In this document: positions 8,864 to 17,555 of the stretch, piece by piece
Layout of the letters: each line of letters starts with the position of its first letter
How positions within the stretch are numbered: the first letter of the stretch is position 1
Source of the DNA: Tannerella sp.
GTDB lineage: Bacteria; Bacteroidota; Bacteroidia; Bacteroidales; Tannerellaceae
Reading direction: 5' to 3'
Length of the DNA stretch: 49,821 nt
NCBI GenBank assembly: GCA_031285565.1
Contig: JAITVY010000006.1
Coordinates: 1-49,821, forward strand
Notes under the pieces: model-generated
Told to the model about the DNA's origin: nothing
What the model saw: the letters and a program-made list of their open reading frames with translations, nothing else
The model's database searches: none
Translations under genes and position numbers: made by a program

Positions 8864-8937
8864 TATAGAATCGAACTTAATCGTACGATAAACAAAATAA
8901 TAACCTGAAAAACTTAATAACTAAATACTATTTGAAA

Positions 8938-10551
8938 ATGAAAAGAATAATCCTTTTTCTTGCAATAACAGTGAGCATTGCTGCTTATGGACAAAATGAT
9001 TCGATAAGCAATTCATTTGTATCAGATTTTAATACTTTTACTCAATATCTGGAGGAGACTCATCCTGATCCTTACACCGTATTTGGAGGAAAAATGAACT
9101 TCAGACGTACCGTACAATCTGTTCGGGAGGATATGGAGAAAGTGACGGATATAAATGATTTCAGGGATATCTTAACCGCTTTCATGGCGCGACTGGAAGA
9201 TGGTCATACTTTCCTTTTTTCCGGGAATACGGATAATGCACAACAGTCTAATAAATACTTTCCTATAGCTTTCAAGATAGCAACCGATGGCCTTTTTATT
9301 GAGTCGACTACCAAAGAATTATCGGAACATGTAGGAAGTAAACTTTTAGCTATAAATAATATTTCTGTTGAAGAGGTACTGCAAAAAGCCAAAGCATTTC
9401 AAGGTGTTGAGAATGAATACGGGGCGATGTATAATCTGTGTAATCAAATGTCCAATCAGGTGTCTGCAGAAAAACTACTGGGAGAATTCTCGATCGTTGA
9501 GTTGAAGTTGCAAAATGATAAAGATGGGGTTTACAACCTGAATGTAAATTATGTTGATAAGCCCGACAGGGTTTCGGTCAAATCTAAAGTAGAGATATCC
9601 GGAGATAATAATCTGTTATATTCCGCTATTCTTAAGAAAGAAAATGTTGCATATCTGGCCTGGAATAGTTTTACTTCACGCGAAATCTTAGAAGGGATTG
9701 AACCTTATACTTCAAATTTTAATGGTAATGCAAATTGGGTATATAGCGCTATGCAGGTTAAACGTCCGGATGATGATATCGAAGCATTTAATAAAATGCC
9801 TGAGTTATACAAAATCTTCTCTTCTTTACTTGAACAGATGAAAGATCGTAAAACCCAATATCTGATAATTGACCTGCGCAATAACAGCGGGGGGATGACA
9901 CCTTTATGTATGCCGTTGCTTTACATGATGTATGGTGACGACTATTTGAATTACTATAGTGATGCCCAATATAACACGCTTCTTTCACCATTGTTATTGA
10001 AGACACGGTACTCTATGACAATAGATGATTTTAATAAAAAGTGGAATACGGACTATAGGGTAGGCGATTATATCTTCAGGAATTTTTTTGCTTATAATGA
10101 AGACCAAACGATAGAGGAAAAACGAAAGGATCTTTCTCTTATCACTTATAACAATGGAATAGGCAAACAATATACCGAAAACCTGAATGGAGTGCCTATC
10201 TACAGACCGCATGTAATTATTTTATGTTCGCCGCAAACATTTAGCGCTGCTTATCATTTTACCTATCTGCTGACCCAAGTCGGAAAGGCTACAGTCGTAG
10301 GGGTTCCTTCCAGACAGGCGGGGAATGCTTTTATGGAAACAATTATGTTTGAACTCCCTAATACTAAAGTGAAGGGTAGTATATCTAATTCGGAACAAGT
10401 AATGTTTCCTGATGATCCGGAGAAGGGCAAAATTCTCATGCCTGATTTTCCTATGATGTGGACGGATTACAAGAAATACAATTTCGATAAAAATGCAGAA
10501 ATATTGTACTGTATAGATCTGATAAATCAAGGTGTAATAGGTAGTAAGTGA
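8938..10551 (+). CDS. S41-family peptidase-like exported protein
   Basis: 537 aa from the ATG at 8938 (a TTG two codons earlier is open). The signal peptide MKRIILFLAITVSIAAYGQ ends before NDSI. The N-terminal ~110 residues resemble the helical domain seen in many S41 proteins (LEETHPDPYTVFGG, LEDGHTFLF). The S41 core is shown by YLIIDLRNNSGGMTPLCMPL and ILCSPQTFSAAYHF, the place of the nucleophile Ser. The usual Glu after SAA is Tyr, and no Lys lies 25 residues downstream, where Ctp-type enzymes have their general base, so catalysis must differ or be lost. It lies between ecotin and serpin but is probably a separate transcript with its own promoter. Confidence 0.7.
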   Translation: MKRIILFLAITVSIAAYGQNDSISNSFVSDFNTFTQYLEETHPDPYTVFGGKMNFRRTVQSVREDMEKVTDINDFRDILTAFMARLEDGHTFLFSGNTDNAQQSNKYFPIAFKIATDGLFIESTTKELSEHVGSKLLAINNISVEEVLQKAKAFQGVENEYGAMYNLCNQMSNQVSAEKLLGEFSIVELKLQNDKDGVYNLNVNYVDKPDRVSVKSKVEISGDNNLLYSAILKKENVAYLAWNSFTSREILEGIEPYTSNFNGNANWVYSAMQVKRPDDDIEAFNKMPELYKIFSSLLEQMKDRKTQYLIIDLRNNSGGMTPLCMPLLYMMYGDDYLNYYSDAQYNTLLSPLLLKTRYSMTIDDFNKKWNTDYRVGDYIFRNFFAYNEDQTIEEKRKDLSLITYNNGIGKQYTENLNGVPIYRPHVIILCSPQTFSAAYHFTYLLTQVGKATVVGVPSRQAGNAFMETIMFELPNTKVKGSISNSEQVMFPDDPEKGKILMPDFPMMWTDYKKYNFDKNAEILYCIDLINQGVIGSK

Positions 10552-10701
10552 ATTTAATAATGTAGAATCTGTTGTGAGAAAAGAGAGTGCATTAGATCCA
10601 TATATTTTAACTCTATAATATTCGCAGACATTCCGGTAGAGATGAACCAGATTTGTTTTAAAATTGGTTCGTAAATAGTTCAATACTTTACGATATTAAC
10701 T

Positions 10702-10709
10702 TATCTTTG
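10702..10709 (+). promoter_or_regulatory. -7 promoter element for the serpin gene
   Basis: TATCTTTG, an exact TAnnTTTG, ~80 bases upstream of the serpin ATG. This promoter could also serve the next two genes, which follow at 40- and 48-base gaps. Confidence 0.5.
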
Positions 10710-10790
10710 TATGAAAGATACAAACGGAATGCAGGTTTTTGAGTAGAAAAACGCCTTTCAATTAAGAACTAAATTCAAATTTTTGAAATT

Positions 10791-12077
10791 ATGAAAAAAA
10801 TACTTTTATGGATGTCTGCAGCGTTGGTCGGATTATTTTCTGCTTGTCAATCGGAAAATGATATTGATAATAACGTGGAGGGAGATGAAGAAACGACTCC
10901 TATTGTAATGAATTTTTCAGAAAAGACAGATAAAGATAATGCGTTTACTTTCGATTTGTTTCGAATTACTTATGCTCATTCGAAAGAGAGTAATGTTTTT
11001 ATTTCGCCTTTGAGTATAAGTCTGGCATTTAATATGGTTTTAAATGGTTCGGAGGGAAAAACCAAGGCTGACATACTTGAAGCTCTTCGTGCTAAAGGGT
11101 ATTCGGTTGAAGATATTAATGAATATACCCAGGCTCTTTGTACTGATATTGCTTCGCCGGGGTATGATGAATTAACCGAAGGAATTTATACGGATTTAAA
11201 GATTGCTAATTCTATCTGGGCTCATAATAACTGGGGTAAATATCCTTTAAAAAAAGAATTTATAGAAATCAATCAGGCCTATTATGATGCAGAAGTAAAT
11301 GAAATAGATTTTGATGCACCGGATGCGTTATCACGTATCAATGGTTGGTGCGCAGAAAAGACGAATTATAAAATTGAAAATGTAATTGAAGAAATAAGTT
11401 CGGCATCTTTGTTGTATATTATTAATGCAGTCTATTTTAAGGGACATTGGTTTCATCCGTTTATGAGCGAGTTAACTGGATCTGAAAAATTTTATCCGGA
11501 AGACGGGGGGGATAAGGAAGTCGATATGATGAAGGCGACTCATTATTATGAATATTTTGAAGATAACTTATGTCAATACCTCGAACTTTCATATAGAAAT
11601 CGCAATTTTGGTATGATTTTGATGCTACCCCAACAAGGAAAAACAACAGAAGATGTGATTCAACATATGGATAACGATCGTTGGTTGTCAGTAAAGGATG
11701 GCTTTGAATATAAAAACGTATATCTGGAATTGCCAAAGTTTAAGTTTGAATGTAAATACGAAATGCAAAAAGGTATTCTTCAGGATATGGGAATGAAAGC
11801 GCCTTTTGATTCGAAAATAGCTGATTTTAGCGGAATAAGTAATATGCCACAACTTTTTATATCTAAAGTGATTCATAATACGTTTGTTGAGGTGAATGAG
11901 GAAGGAACAGAGGCAGCAGCAATAACTGTTATCGAATTCCCTACCGGAGAAAGTGGGATTGAGCCTCCAAAGCCAATCGATTATATTGTAAACAAACCTT
12001 TTTTGTTTGGCATTCGTGAAAAAACAACCGGAGCGATCTTATTCTTCGGTAAGGTTGGGGATATTAATGGCGAATGA
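10791..12077 (+). CDS. serpin, lipid-anchored serine-protease inhibitor
   Basis: 428 aa. A lipoprotein signal ends at Cys19 (GLFSAC). The serpin fold is clear: FDLFRITYAHSKESNVFISP, SLAFNMVLNGSEGKTKADIL, INAVYFKGHWFHPF, VYLELPKFKFECKYEMQKGI and the C-terminal PFLFGIREKTTGAILFFGKV. The reactive-centre hinge EEGTEAAAI (Gly372 as P15) has the small residues needed for loop insertion, so it is predicted to be inhibitory. Counting from P15 puts the scissile bond near Gly386-Glu387 (FPTG-ES), though loop length varies. Gut Bacteroidota and bifidobacteria use serpins against host elastases or competitors' proteases. The lipid anchor suggests the surface or periplasm. The phosphodiesterase gene follows 40 bases downstream. 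Confidence 0.92.
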   Translation: MKKILLWMSAALVGLFSACQSENDIDNNVEGDEETTPIVMNFSEKTDKDNAFTFDLFRITYAHSKESNVFISPLSISLAFNMVLNGSEGKTKADILEALRAKGYSVEDINEYTQALCTDIASPGYDELTEGIYTDLKIANSIWAHNNWGKYPLKKEFIEINQAYYDAEVNEIDFDAPDALSRINGWCAEKTNYKIENVIEEISSASLLYIINAVYFKGHWFHPFMSELTGSEKFYPEDGGDKEVDMMKATHYYEYFEDNLCQYLELSYRNRNFGMILMLPQQGKTTEDVIQHMDNDRWLSVKDGFEYKNVYLELPKFKFECKYEMQKGILQDMGMKAPFDSKIADFSGISNMPQLFISKVIHNTFVEVNEEGTEAAAITVIEFPTGESGIEPPKPIDYIVNKPFLFGIREKTTGAILFFGKVGDINGE

Positions 12078-12117
12078 TAGAATGGAAATGTAGTGTTCAT
12101 ATTTAAAAGAAAATAGA

Positions 12118-13062
12118 ATGTATAAGGTAGTTTTTTATTTATTATGTTTCTGCGTACTATCAGGTGGTTTTACAGCCTGTAGTAATGCTTCAACCGAAAA
12201 ACAACAGGTGGTTGTACAGGAAAAGAATTTGCCAAAGCATGTTATTTTGGTTGGCTTTGATGGTTTCAGCGCATATAGCCTGAATAACGGAGCTGATATG
12301 CCTATGCTACGAAAACTAATGGCTGAAGGCGCTTCTACAGTTGAAAACCGGTCAGTATTGCCTTCTTCAAGTGCTGTAAACTGGTCGTCGATGTTTATGG
12401 GGGCCGGACCTGAACTGCATGGATATACCGAATGGGGTTCGCGTACACCTGATTTGCCTTCCCGTGTCGTGAATGCAGATAATCGCTTTCCTAACATATT
12501 CGGTTTGTACAGAGAGCAGCATCCGGATACGGAAATAGGTTATATTTATGAATGGGAAGGACTGAATTATCTGGTAGATACATTAGCGATTAATTATCGT
12601 CAACAAGCTGCGTTTACCGAAGACAATCCGGAGTGTTGTACGCCTTTTGCCGTTAGATATATCAAAGAAAAGAAACCTAATTTCTGTGCGGTTTTGTTTG
12701 ATCAACCAGATGGTACCGGCCATAAGTTCGGCTGGAAATCTCAGGAGTACTTGGATAAAATGAATGAGTTGGACGGATATCTGGCACAGATTGTTCAGGC
12801 GGTTGAAGATGCCGGAATGATGGACGAAACTGTTATTGTGGTGGTGTCCGACCATGGCGGAATAGAAAAAGGGCATGGAGGTAAAACGATGGACGAGATG
12901 CAGACACCTATTGTGTTCTACGGAAAAGGGATAAAGAAAGGATTTTCGATTCCGGAGAGTACGATGATTTATGATATTGCAGGTACATTGGCGTATTTGC
13001 TTGATGTCGAACAACCACAGGTGTGGATTGCACGTCCGATATTGTCGATATTTAATCCCTGA
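12118..13062 (+). CDS. alkaline-phosphatase-superfamily phosphodiesterase, lipoprotein
   Basis: 314 aa. The lipoprotein signal ends in GGFTAC (Cys21). The rest is a type I phosphodiesterase / nucleotide pyrophosphatase (AP superfamily) domain. VILVGFDGFSAYSL supplies the first metal Asp, VLPSSSAVNWSSMFMGAGPELHG holds the Ser-rich nucleophile region, FDQPDGTGHKFGW gives Asp and His, and VVVSDHGGIEKGHGG supplies the remaining metal ligands. Such enzymes cleave phosphodiester or phosphonate bonds of nucleotides, phospholipid head groups or modified glycans. The substrate cannot be told here. It probably shares a transcript with the serpin (40-base gap) and the NimA-like gene (48-base gap), though no functional link is evident. 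Confidence 0.85.
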   Translation: MYKVVFYLLCFCVLSGGFTACSNASTEKQQVVVQEKNLPKHVILVGFDGFSAYSLNNGADMPMLRKLMAEGASTVENRSVLPSSSAVNWSSMFMGAGPELHGYTEWGSRTPDLPSRVVNADNRFPNIFGLYREQHPDTEIGYIYEWEGLNYLVDTLAINYRQQAAFTEDNPECCTPFAVRYIKEKKPNFCAVLFDQPDGTGHKFGWKSQEYLDKMNELDGYLAQIVQAVEDAGMMDETVIVVVSDHGGIEKGHGGKTMDEMQTPIVFYGKGIKKGFSIPESTMIYDIAGTLAYLLDVEQPQVWIARPILSIFNP

Positions 13063-13110
13063 CACATACTCAGTTATTCAACCACTCAATTGTTGATTAA
13101 TATATAAAAG

Positions 13111-13599
13111 ATGAATTACGACAACTCGGCTGTCAGGCGGCAGGACAGGTTACTGGATTTTGAAGATGCGATGCATTTGTTGAATCAGGGTGAATATGGA
13201 TTTTTATCACTTGGCGACGAAGAAGGGGGCTATGGTATTCCTGTAAACTATGTTTATAACGCTGAATCAATTTATTTTCATTGCGCTCCGGAAGGGGAGA
13301 AGTTGCGATATATCGAGAAATGTAAAACGGCTTGTTTTTGCGTAGTCGGACAAACTGCTGTGCAGGTGTCTAAATTTACAACGGGATATGAGAGTATTCT
13401 TGTTTTCGGTCGTATCCGGGTAGTCAATGATGATGTTGAACGAATGAAGGCCTTAGAGTTTATTATTGATAAATACAGTCCGGCCTATAAAGAGACCGGA
13501 TTGAAGTATGCGGAAAAATCATTTCAACGGACAAAGATATTGCGGTTGGATATAGACCGTATCAGCGGAAAATGCAAAAAGGTCGGTATTCATCTTTAA
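13111..13599 (+). CDS. pyridoxamine 5'-phosphate oxidase-like flavoprotein (NimA-like)
   Basis: 162 aa, cytosolic split-barrel flavin-binding protein. Diagnostic blocks are LLNQGEYGFLSLGDEEGGYG, then IPVNYVYNAESIYFHCAPEG, EKLRYIEKCKTACFCVVG and SKFTTGYESILVFGRIRVV. These follow the pattern of 5-nitroimidazole reductase NimA and its chromosomal relatives (FMN-binding PPOX superfamily). NimA proteins reduce nitroimidazole drugs to amines. Many relatives have unknown native substrates, so resistance cannot be assumed. Its stop codon overlaps that of the HcpR-like regulator gene by four bases (13596-13599), tail to tail, so their transcripts overlap. Confidence 0.8.
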   Translation: MNYDNSAVRRQDRLLDFEDAMHLLNQGEYGFLSLGDEEGGYGIPVNYVYNAESIYFHCAPEGEKLRYIEKCKTACFCVVGQTAVQVSKFTTGYESILVFGRIRVVNDDVERMKALEFIIDKYSPAYKETGLKYAEKSFQRTKILRLDIDRISGKCKKVGIHL

Positions 13600-14276
13600 A
13601 ACCGTATCAGCTGGATTAATTTGTTTTTATTTTTGATTTGAATTATTCTTTTATCAGCACTGATTAAATTGTCTTTGGTCATCAATGTCAGTTCACGTTC
13701 AATCGATTGACGCGATATGCCGAAATATTCTGCTAGGGCAGTTCTTGTTTTGTCTAACTCCACAATATCTGAGCCGGATGTTTTCGATAAATCAATGATG
13801 TATGTCGCCAGTTTCTGACGAACTGTACGAAAGGACATGAAATGCAGTTTCTGACTTAATTTAGCAGCGAAGTTTGCAGAAATGTCGAGGTAGTTTTTCA
13901 GTAAGGTTTCGTTGCTTCTTAACATATTAAGGACCGATTGTTTTGGAATAACCAATGCGGTAGTGTCTTCTCTGGCTGTAACCTGAACCGGAAAATGGTT
14001 TTCTTCTCCGAATAGAAAGAGGATGGCTAACGGATTGGGTGCATAGATATCTTCTACTTTGACTACTTTTCCGGATGGTCCGCTCATTTCTCCTTTTACA
14101 CTGCCTGATAATAAAATAATCAATCTGTTACACACCTCGTCCTGAAAAGCTAATATTTCTCCTTTTTTAAAATAAGCCTCAGTAATTTTCAGTTCTGTAA
14201 GTATGCGGTTTAATTCATCTTCCTTCATTGAACGGAACAGAGGAGTTTTGTTCAGCATTTTTATATCCATCGCCAT
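13596..14276 (-). CDS. hcpR: HcpR-like Crp/Fnr-family transcriptional regulator
   Basis: 226 aa. An N-terminal cyclic-nucleotide-binding-type beta-barrel (ILTELKITEAYFKKGEILAF, then CNRLIILLSGSVKGEMSG) is followed by a long dimer helix and a C-terminal winged helix (ALAEYFGISRQSIERELTLM). The length, the missing cAMP-contact motif and the position next to the ferredoxin-hcp operon match HcpR of Porphyromonas and other Bacteroidota, a haem-based NO/nitrite sensor that activates hcp. A palindrome typical of Crp/Fnr proteins stands in front of that operon at 14838-14853. The first codons (MAMDIKM) offer several starts. The -7 box lies very close, so the Met at position 3 or 7 may be the true start. 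Haem binding is inferred from the family. Confidence 0.75.
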   Translation of the reverse strand: MAMDIKMLNKTPLFRSMKEDELNRILTELKITEAYFKKGEILAFQDEVCNRLIILLSGSVKGEMSGPSGKVVKVEDIYAPNPLAILFLFGEENHFPVQVTAREDTTALVIPKQSVLNMLRSNETLLKNYLDISANFAAKLSQKLHFMSFRTVRQKLATYIIDLSKTSGSDIVELDKTRTALAEYFGISRQSIERELTLMTKDNLISADKRIIQIKNKNKLIQLIRF

Positions 14277-14285
14277 AATAATATA

Positions 14286-14305
14286 TTCTTCAAATATATG
14301 AAGAA
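14286..14305 (-). promoter_or_regulatory. hcpR promoter embedded in a palindrome
   Basis: Arms TTCTTCA (14286-14292) and TGAAGAA (14299-14305) form a perfect inverted repeat. The minus-strand -7 element TATATTTG (14291-14298) overlaps its centre. A protein bound here would block the promoter, so this is a candidate negative autoregulation site. Its sequence differs from the operator in front of the ferredoxin-hcp operon. Confidence 0.45.
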
Positions 14306-14359
14306 CCTTTGGATAAACAACAGAATAAGGAGAAGTAGGGATAGGATTATTTGTTATAT

Positions 14360-14614
14360 TTATAAATGGTCTTCAATAATACTTTTATAGATCTTTTTGA
14401 CTGTCGGGTAGTATAATCCAACCATGCATGATATATAAATTGCTTCGGCATCATTCCGATGCTGTCTTGCGTTAAAATCTATGTGTTCCTCTCTTCGATA
14501 ATCGTCTTTGTTTTTTCGTATAAACCCATTTGTGGAACCTCGTCTTGCAAATCCGTTTTCTAAAAGCATAGGTTCTATTTCTTTCACGATTTCCGCTAAT
14601 TTGTCTTTTACCAT
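14360..14614 (-). CDS. small hypothetical protein (DUF4304-like, possibly truncated)
   Basis: 84 aa from the ATG at 14614. The frame continues 13 codons upstream, but a minus-strand -7 box CAAATTTA (TAAATTTG, 14651-14658) overlaps that upstream ATG, so the internal Met is preferred. Visible blocks are IVKEIEPMLLENGFARRGST and NGFIRKNKDDYRREEHIDFN. The pattern of a helix, a 'GF.R.G..F.R' turn and alternating charged strands recalls the DUF4304 family. It ends with ISCMVGLYYPTVKKIYKSII, shorter than typical members, so the C-terminus may be lost. There is no signal peptide or transmembrane segment. Not confidently recognised; function unknown. Confidence 0.4.
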   Translation of the reverse strand: MVKDKLAEIVKEIEPMLLENGFARRGSTNGFIRKNKDDYRREEHIDFNARQHRNDAEAIYISCMVGLYYPTVKKIYKSIIEDHL

Positions 14615-14837
14615 GATGTCTATATTTTTGATTGCTCTATTAGCTATCGACAAATTTACGAATATACCTTTTATATATCCTATACTGCTAACAGAATAGT
14701 CTTTAGGAACGGTTTTAATTTGCTTGTTATTATTGCTGTATGGGATGGATGCTAACGAAATGGCTTCTTGTCAGGTAGGAAAAAAAGTTTTTTCGACAGG
14801 TTATCGAACTATGATAGGAATACTAATATTTTTGAAG

Positions 14838-14853
14838 TGTCGCAATTGTGACA
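14838..14853 (+). promoter_or_regulatory. predicted HcpR operator upstream of the ferredoxin-hcp operon
   Basis: TGTCGCAATTGTGACA is palindromic at 14 of 16 positions and has the size and symmetry of Crp/Fnr-family sites. Its centre (14845.5) is ~45 bases before the transcription start predicted from the -7 box at 14876-14883, the classical activator position. The adjacent hcpR-like gene makes HcpR the likely ligand. Confidence 0.65.
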
Positions 14854-14875
14854 TTTTTTGCCGTCTTTGTGTATT

Positions 14876-14883
14876 TACCTTTG
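14876..14883 (+). promoter_or_regulatory. -7 promoter element of the ferredoxin-hcp operon
   Basis: TACCTTTG, an exact TAnnTTTG, 28 bases before the ATG at 14911. No good -33 element is present, which suits a promoter that needs an activator at the upstream palindrome. Confidence 0.6.
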
Positions 14884-14910
14884 CTTCATCTTTAAATTAT
14901 TAGTCGGAAA

Positions 14911-15777
14911 ATGAAGCGTACGGTTATAAAAATAGATGAAAAACTGTGTAATGGTTGCGGTGCTTGTGTAACGGGTTGCCATGAGGGAGCATTACAGCTG
15001 ATAAACGGAAAAGCAGTAATGATCAGTGATCTTTATTGTGACGGTTTAGGAGCATGTATAGGAGAGTGCCCAGTGAATGCCATAAGCTTTGAGGAACGAG
15101 AAGCTGCACCTTATGATGAAGAGGCTGTTATGGAGAGATTAATCCCGAAGGGAGAGAAGGTTATTCTGGCTCATTTGACTCATTTGAAGGAGCATGGCGC
15201 TAATGAATTTTTGCAGCAGGGCTTACATTATCTGGAGAAGAAAGGTCTTGCTATTGATTTTCCTCAGGAAAGAGCGGTTGTAAATGAGAGTAATCCGGAT
15301 TCATTAGCCTGTGGCTGCCCGGGTTCGACAATGCGTGAAATCAGAAGACCCGCCCGTCCTGTTTTTGCAATGGCTCCTTCTGCTGCCGAACAACGATCTG
15401 AATTACGCCAGTTTCCAGTGCAGTTGCATTTACTTCATCCTTCTGCCGGATTTTTGCGGAATGCGGACCTGCTGCTTGCTGCGGATTGTACTGCATTTGC
15501 TTACGGCAGTTTTCATGATCATTTTCTGAAAGGGAAAGCCCTTGCCATTGCTTGTCCGAAATTAGACAATAATATCCCTGTATATATAGATAAACTTGTG
15601 GAGATGATAGATGTCGCTATGATTAAGACATTGACTGTTGTTATCATGGAAGTTCCTTGTTGTGGCGGATTGGTGAAAATAGCCAGGCTTGCCCGGGAAC
15701 AGGCTAAACGCAACATATCAATAGAAGTTGTTGTTCTATCTGTGCATGGTGAAATTGTAAAAAGGGAGATAATATGA
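14911..15777 (+). CDS. 4Fe-4S ferredoxin-type protein associated with Hcp
   Basis: 288 aa. Residues 13-23 hold a complete [4Fe-4S] motif (CNGCGACVTGC: Cys13, 16, 19, 23). The second motif, Cys43, 49 and 53 in YCDGLGACIGECP, has Leu46 where a classical dicluster ferredoxin has Cys, so it has only three of the usual four ligands. The remaining ~220 residues contain further Cys pairs (SLACGCPGST, VPCCGGLVKI) and no domain I can name. Located 21 bases before hcp and behind the HcpR-type operator, it is probably the electron donor or maturation partner of Hcp, playing the part of Hcr in enterobacteria. Cytosolic. The role is inferred from linkage. Confidence 0.75.
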   Translation: MKRTVIKIDEKLCNGCGACVTGCHEGALQLINGKAVMISDLYCDGLGACIGECPVNAISFEEREAAPYDEEAVMERLIPKGEKVILAHLTHLKEHGANEFLQQGLHYLEKKGLAIDFPQERAVVNESNPDSLACGCPGSTMREIRRPARPVFAMAPSAAEQRSELRQFPVQLHLLHPSAGFLRNADLLLAADCTAFAYGSFHDHFLKGKALAIACPKLDNNIPVYIDKLVEMIDVAMIKTLTVVIMEVPCCGGLVKIARLAREQAKRNISIEVVVLSVHGEIVKREII

Positions 15778-15798
15778 ACAATTAAAAACTGTATTACT

Positions 15799-17439
15799 AT
15801 GAGTATGTTTTGTTTTCAATGTCAGGAGACAGCCAAAGGTACGGGTTGCACACAAATAGGTGTATGTGGTAAGACATCTGAAGTATCTAATATGCAGGAT
15901 TTGCTGTTGTTTGTTACAAGAGGCATTGCCGTTTATAACAATGAGTTAAGGAATCAGGGTAAGGCTTCTAAGCAGGCTGATAAATTTATCGTTGATGCTA
16001 TGTTCACCAGCATTACGAATGCCAACTTTGATTATGATGCAATTAAAGAGAAAGTAAAAGAGGGTTTGCAGCTTAAATCGGAACTGGCTGTATTATCGGG
16101 TATTCCGGTAGACTCTTTGCCGGATGAGTGTACGTGGAATGGCGACGAATCGGAGTTTCCGGATAAGTCGTTGGAAGTGGGTGTACTGCGTACTCATGAC
16201 GAAGATATACGTTCTTTGAAGGAACTGGTACATTATGGATTGAAAGGAATCGCCGCCTATGCCGAGCATGCTTATAATCTGGATAAAACGGATGATGAGA
16301 TTTATACATTTATGCAGAAAGCGCTTACAGAAATAACACGGAAAGATATTTCGGCAGATGAGTTAGTGGCTTTGGTTCTGGAGACGGGAAAATATGGCGT
16401 TCAGGTGATGGCATTGCTTGATGCTGCCAATACCGGTAAATATGGTAACCCGGAAGTAACACAGGTTAATATCGGAGTAGGAGGGAACCCCGGAATTCTG
16501 GTCAGCGGGCATGATTTGCGTGATATAGAAGAGTTGTTGCAGCAAACTGAAGGAACGGGGGTTGACGTATATACACACAGTGAAATGTTACCTGCTCATT
16601 ACTATCCGTATCTTAAAAAGTATAAGCATCTGATCGGTAATTATGGTAGTTCATGGTGGCATCAAAGAGAGGATTTTGAGTCATTTAATGGCCCGGTTCT
16701 TTTTACGACTAACTGTATTGTTCCTCCTTTGAAAAACGCTTCCTATACGGATCGTATTTTCACTACAGGATCTGCCGGTTTAAGCGGTGCGAAGCATATT
16801 CCGGTGCGTAAAAACGGAGAACAAAAAGACTTTTCAGAGATTATATCCATGGCTAAAGAATGCCTTCCTCCGCGTGAAATTGAGAAAGGAACTATCACAG
16901 GTGGTTTTGCACATGCACAAGTATTGGCTTTGGCCGATAAGGTGGTAGATGCCGTTAAATCGGGTACGATAAAGAAATTTTTTGTAATGGCAGGATGTGA
17001 CGGACGTATGAAAAACCGTAATTACTATACTGATTTTGCCGGCGCATTACCTGATGATACGGTGATACTCACTGCCGGTTGTGCAAAATACCGCTATAAC
17101 AAATTGCCTTTGGGGGATATTGGCGGTATTCCGCGTGTGCTGGATGCGGGACAATGTAACGATAGTTATTCACTGGCGGTTATTGCTTTGAAGCTGAAAG
17201 AAGTATTTGGATTGGATGATATCAATCAATTGCCTATCGCATTTAATATTGCCTGGTACGAACAAAAGGCTGTTATCGTGTTATTAGCCTTATTGTATTT
17301 GGGTGTGAAGAATATTCATTTGGGACCTACTCTTCCCGGATTTTTATCGCCTAACGTGGCAGCTGTCCTGGTGGATAAGTTCGGTATTGGCGGAATCTCA
17401 ACCGTAGAGGAAGATATTAAAATGTTTATGGAGAATTAA
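15799..17439 (+). CDS. hcp: hydroxylamine reductase / hybrid cluster protein
   Basis: 546 aa, full length for the family. The N-terminal [20 protein letters not shown] places cysteines as C-x2-C-x8-C-x5-C, the proximal [4Fe-4S] site of the Desulfovibrio-type class. Later blocks bind the hybrid [4Fe-2O-2S] cluster: [77 protein letters not shown], and [19 protein letters not shown] with its Glu ligand. Hcp reduces hydroxylamine and is a high-affinity NO reductase, and it is linked to protein S-nitrosylation. It is the main defence enzyme of this operon and is followed by a strong hairpin terminator. Confidence 0.96.
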   Translation: MSMFCFQCQETAKGTGCTQIGVCGKTSEVSNMQDLLLFVTRGIAVYNNELRNQGKASKQADKFIVDAMFTSITNANFDYDAIKEKVKEGLQLKSELAVLSGIPVDSLPDECTWNGDESEFPDKSLEVGVLRTHDEDIRSLKELVHYGLKGIAAYAEHAYNLDKTDDEIYTFMQKALTEITRKDISADELVALVLETGKYGVQVMALLDAANTGKYGNPEVTQVNIGVGGNPGILVSGHDLRDIEELLQQTEGTGVDVYTHSEMLPAHYYPYLKKYKHLIGNYGSSWWHQREDFESFNGPVLFTTNCIVPPLKNASYTDRIFTTGSAGLSGAKHIPVRKNGEQKDFSEIISMAKECLPPREIEKGTITGGFAHAQVLALADKVVDAVKSGTIKKFFVMAGCDGRMKNRNYYTDFAGALPDDTVILTAGCAKYRYNKLPLGDIGGIPRVLDAGQCNDSYSLAVIALKLKEVFGLDDINQLPIAFNIAWYEQKAVIVLLALLYLGVKNIHLGPTLPGFLSPNVAAVLVDKFGIGGISTVEEDIKMFMEN

Positions 17440-17467
17440 GGTGCTTATTTAGTATCTGTAATAATTG

Positions 17468-17510
17468 AAAAGCATGAATGATGAATTTTATATTCATTGT
17501 TCATGCTTTT
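17468..17510 (+). terminator. hairpin terminator after hcp
   Basis: A 19-base arm (17468-17486) beginning AAAAGCATGAA pairs with 17492-17510, with only two adjacent mismatches and a short AT loop. A-rich and T-rich flanks make it usable on both strands. It separates hcp from the DUF1848 gene and argues against any start of the latter inside the hairpin. Confidence 0.7.
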
Positions 17511-17555
17511 AATTCTTTATGCTTTCTATGGCACGATTCTTGTCTGTTGTTATTT

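Noticed and set aside
12135..12497. Minus-strand open frame inside the phosphodiesterase gene
   Set aside because: It is antisense to a clearly conserved enzyme and has no domain, promoter or start signal.
17478..17555. Upstream extension of the DUF1848 gene
   Set aside because: It starts inside the hcp terminator hairpin, adds a hydrophobic segment not seen in the family, and the internal Met begins the conserved MIISASRRTDIPAF block.
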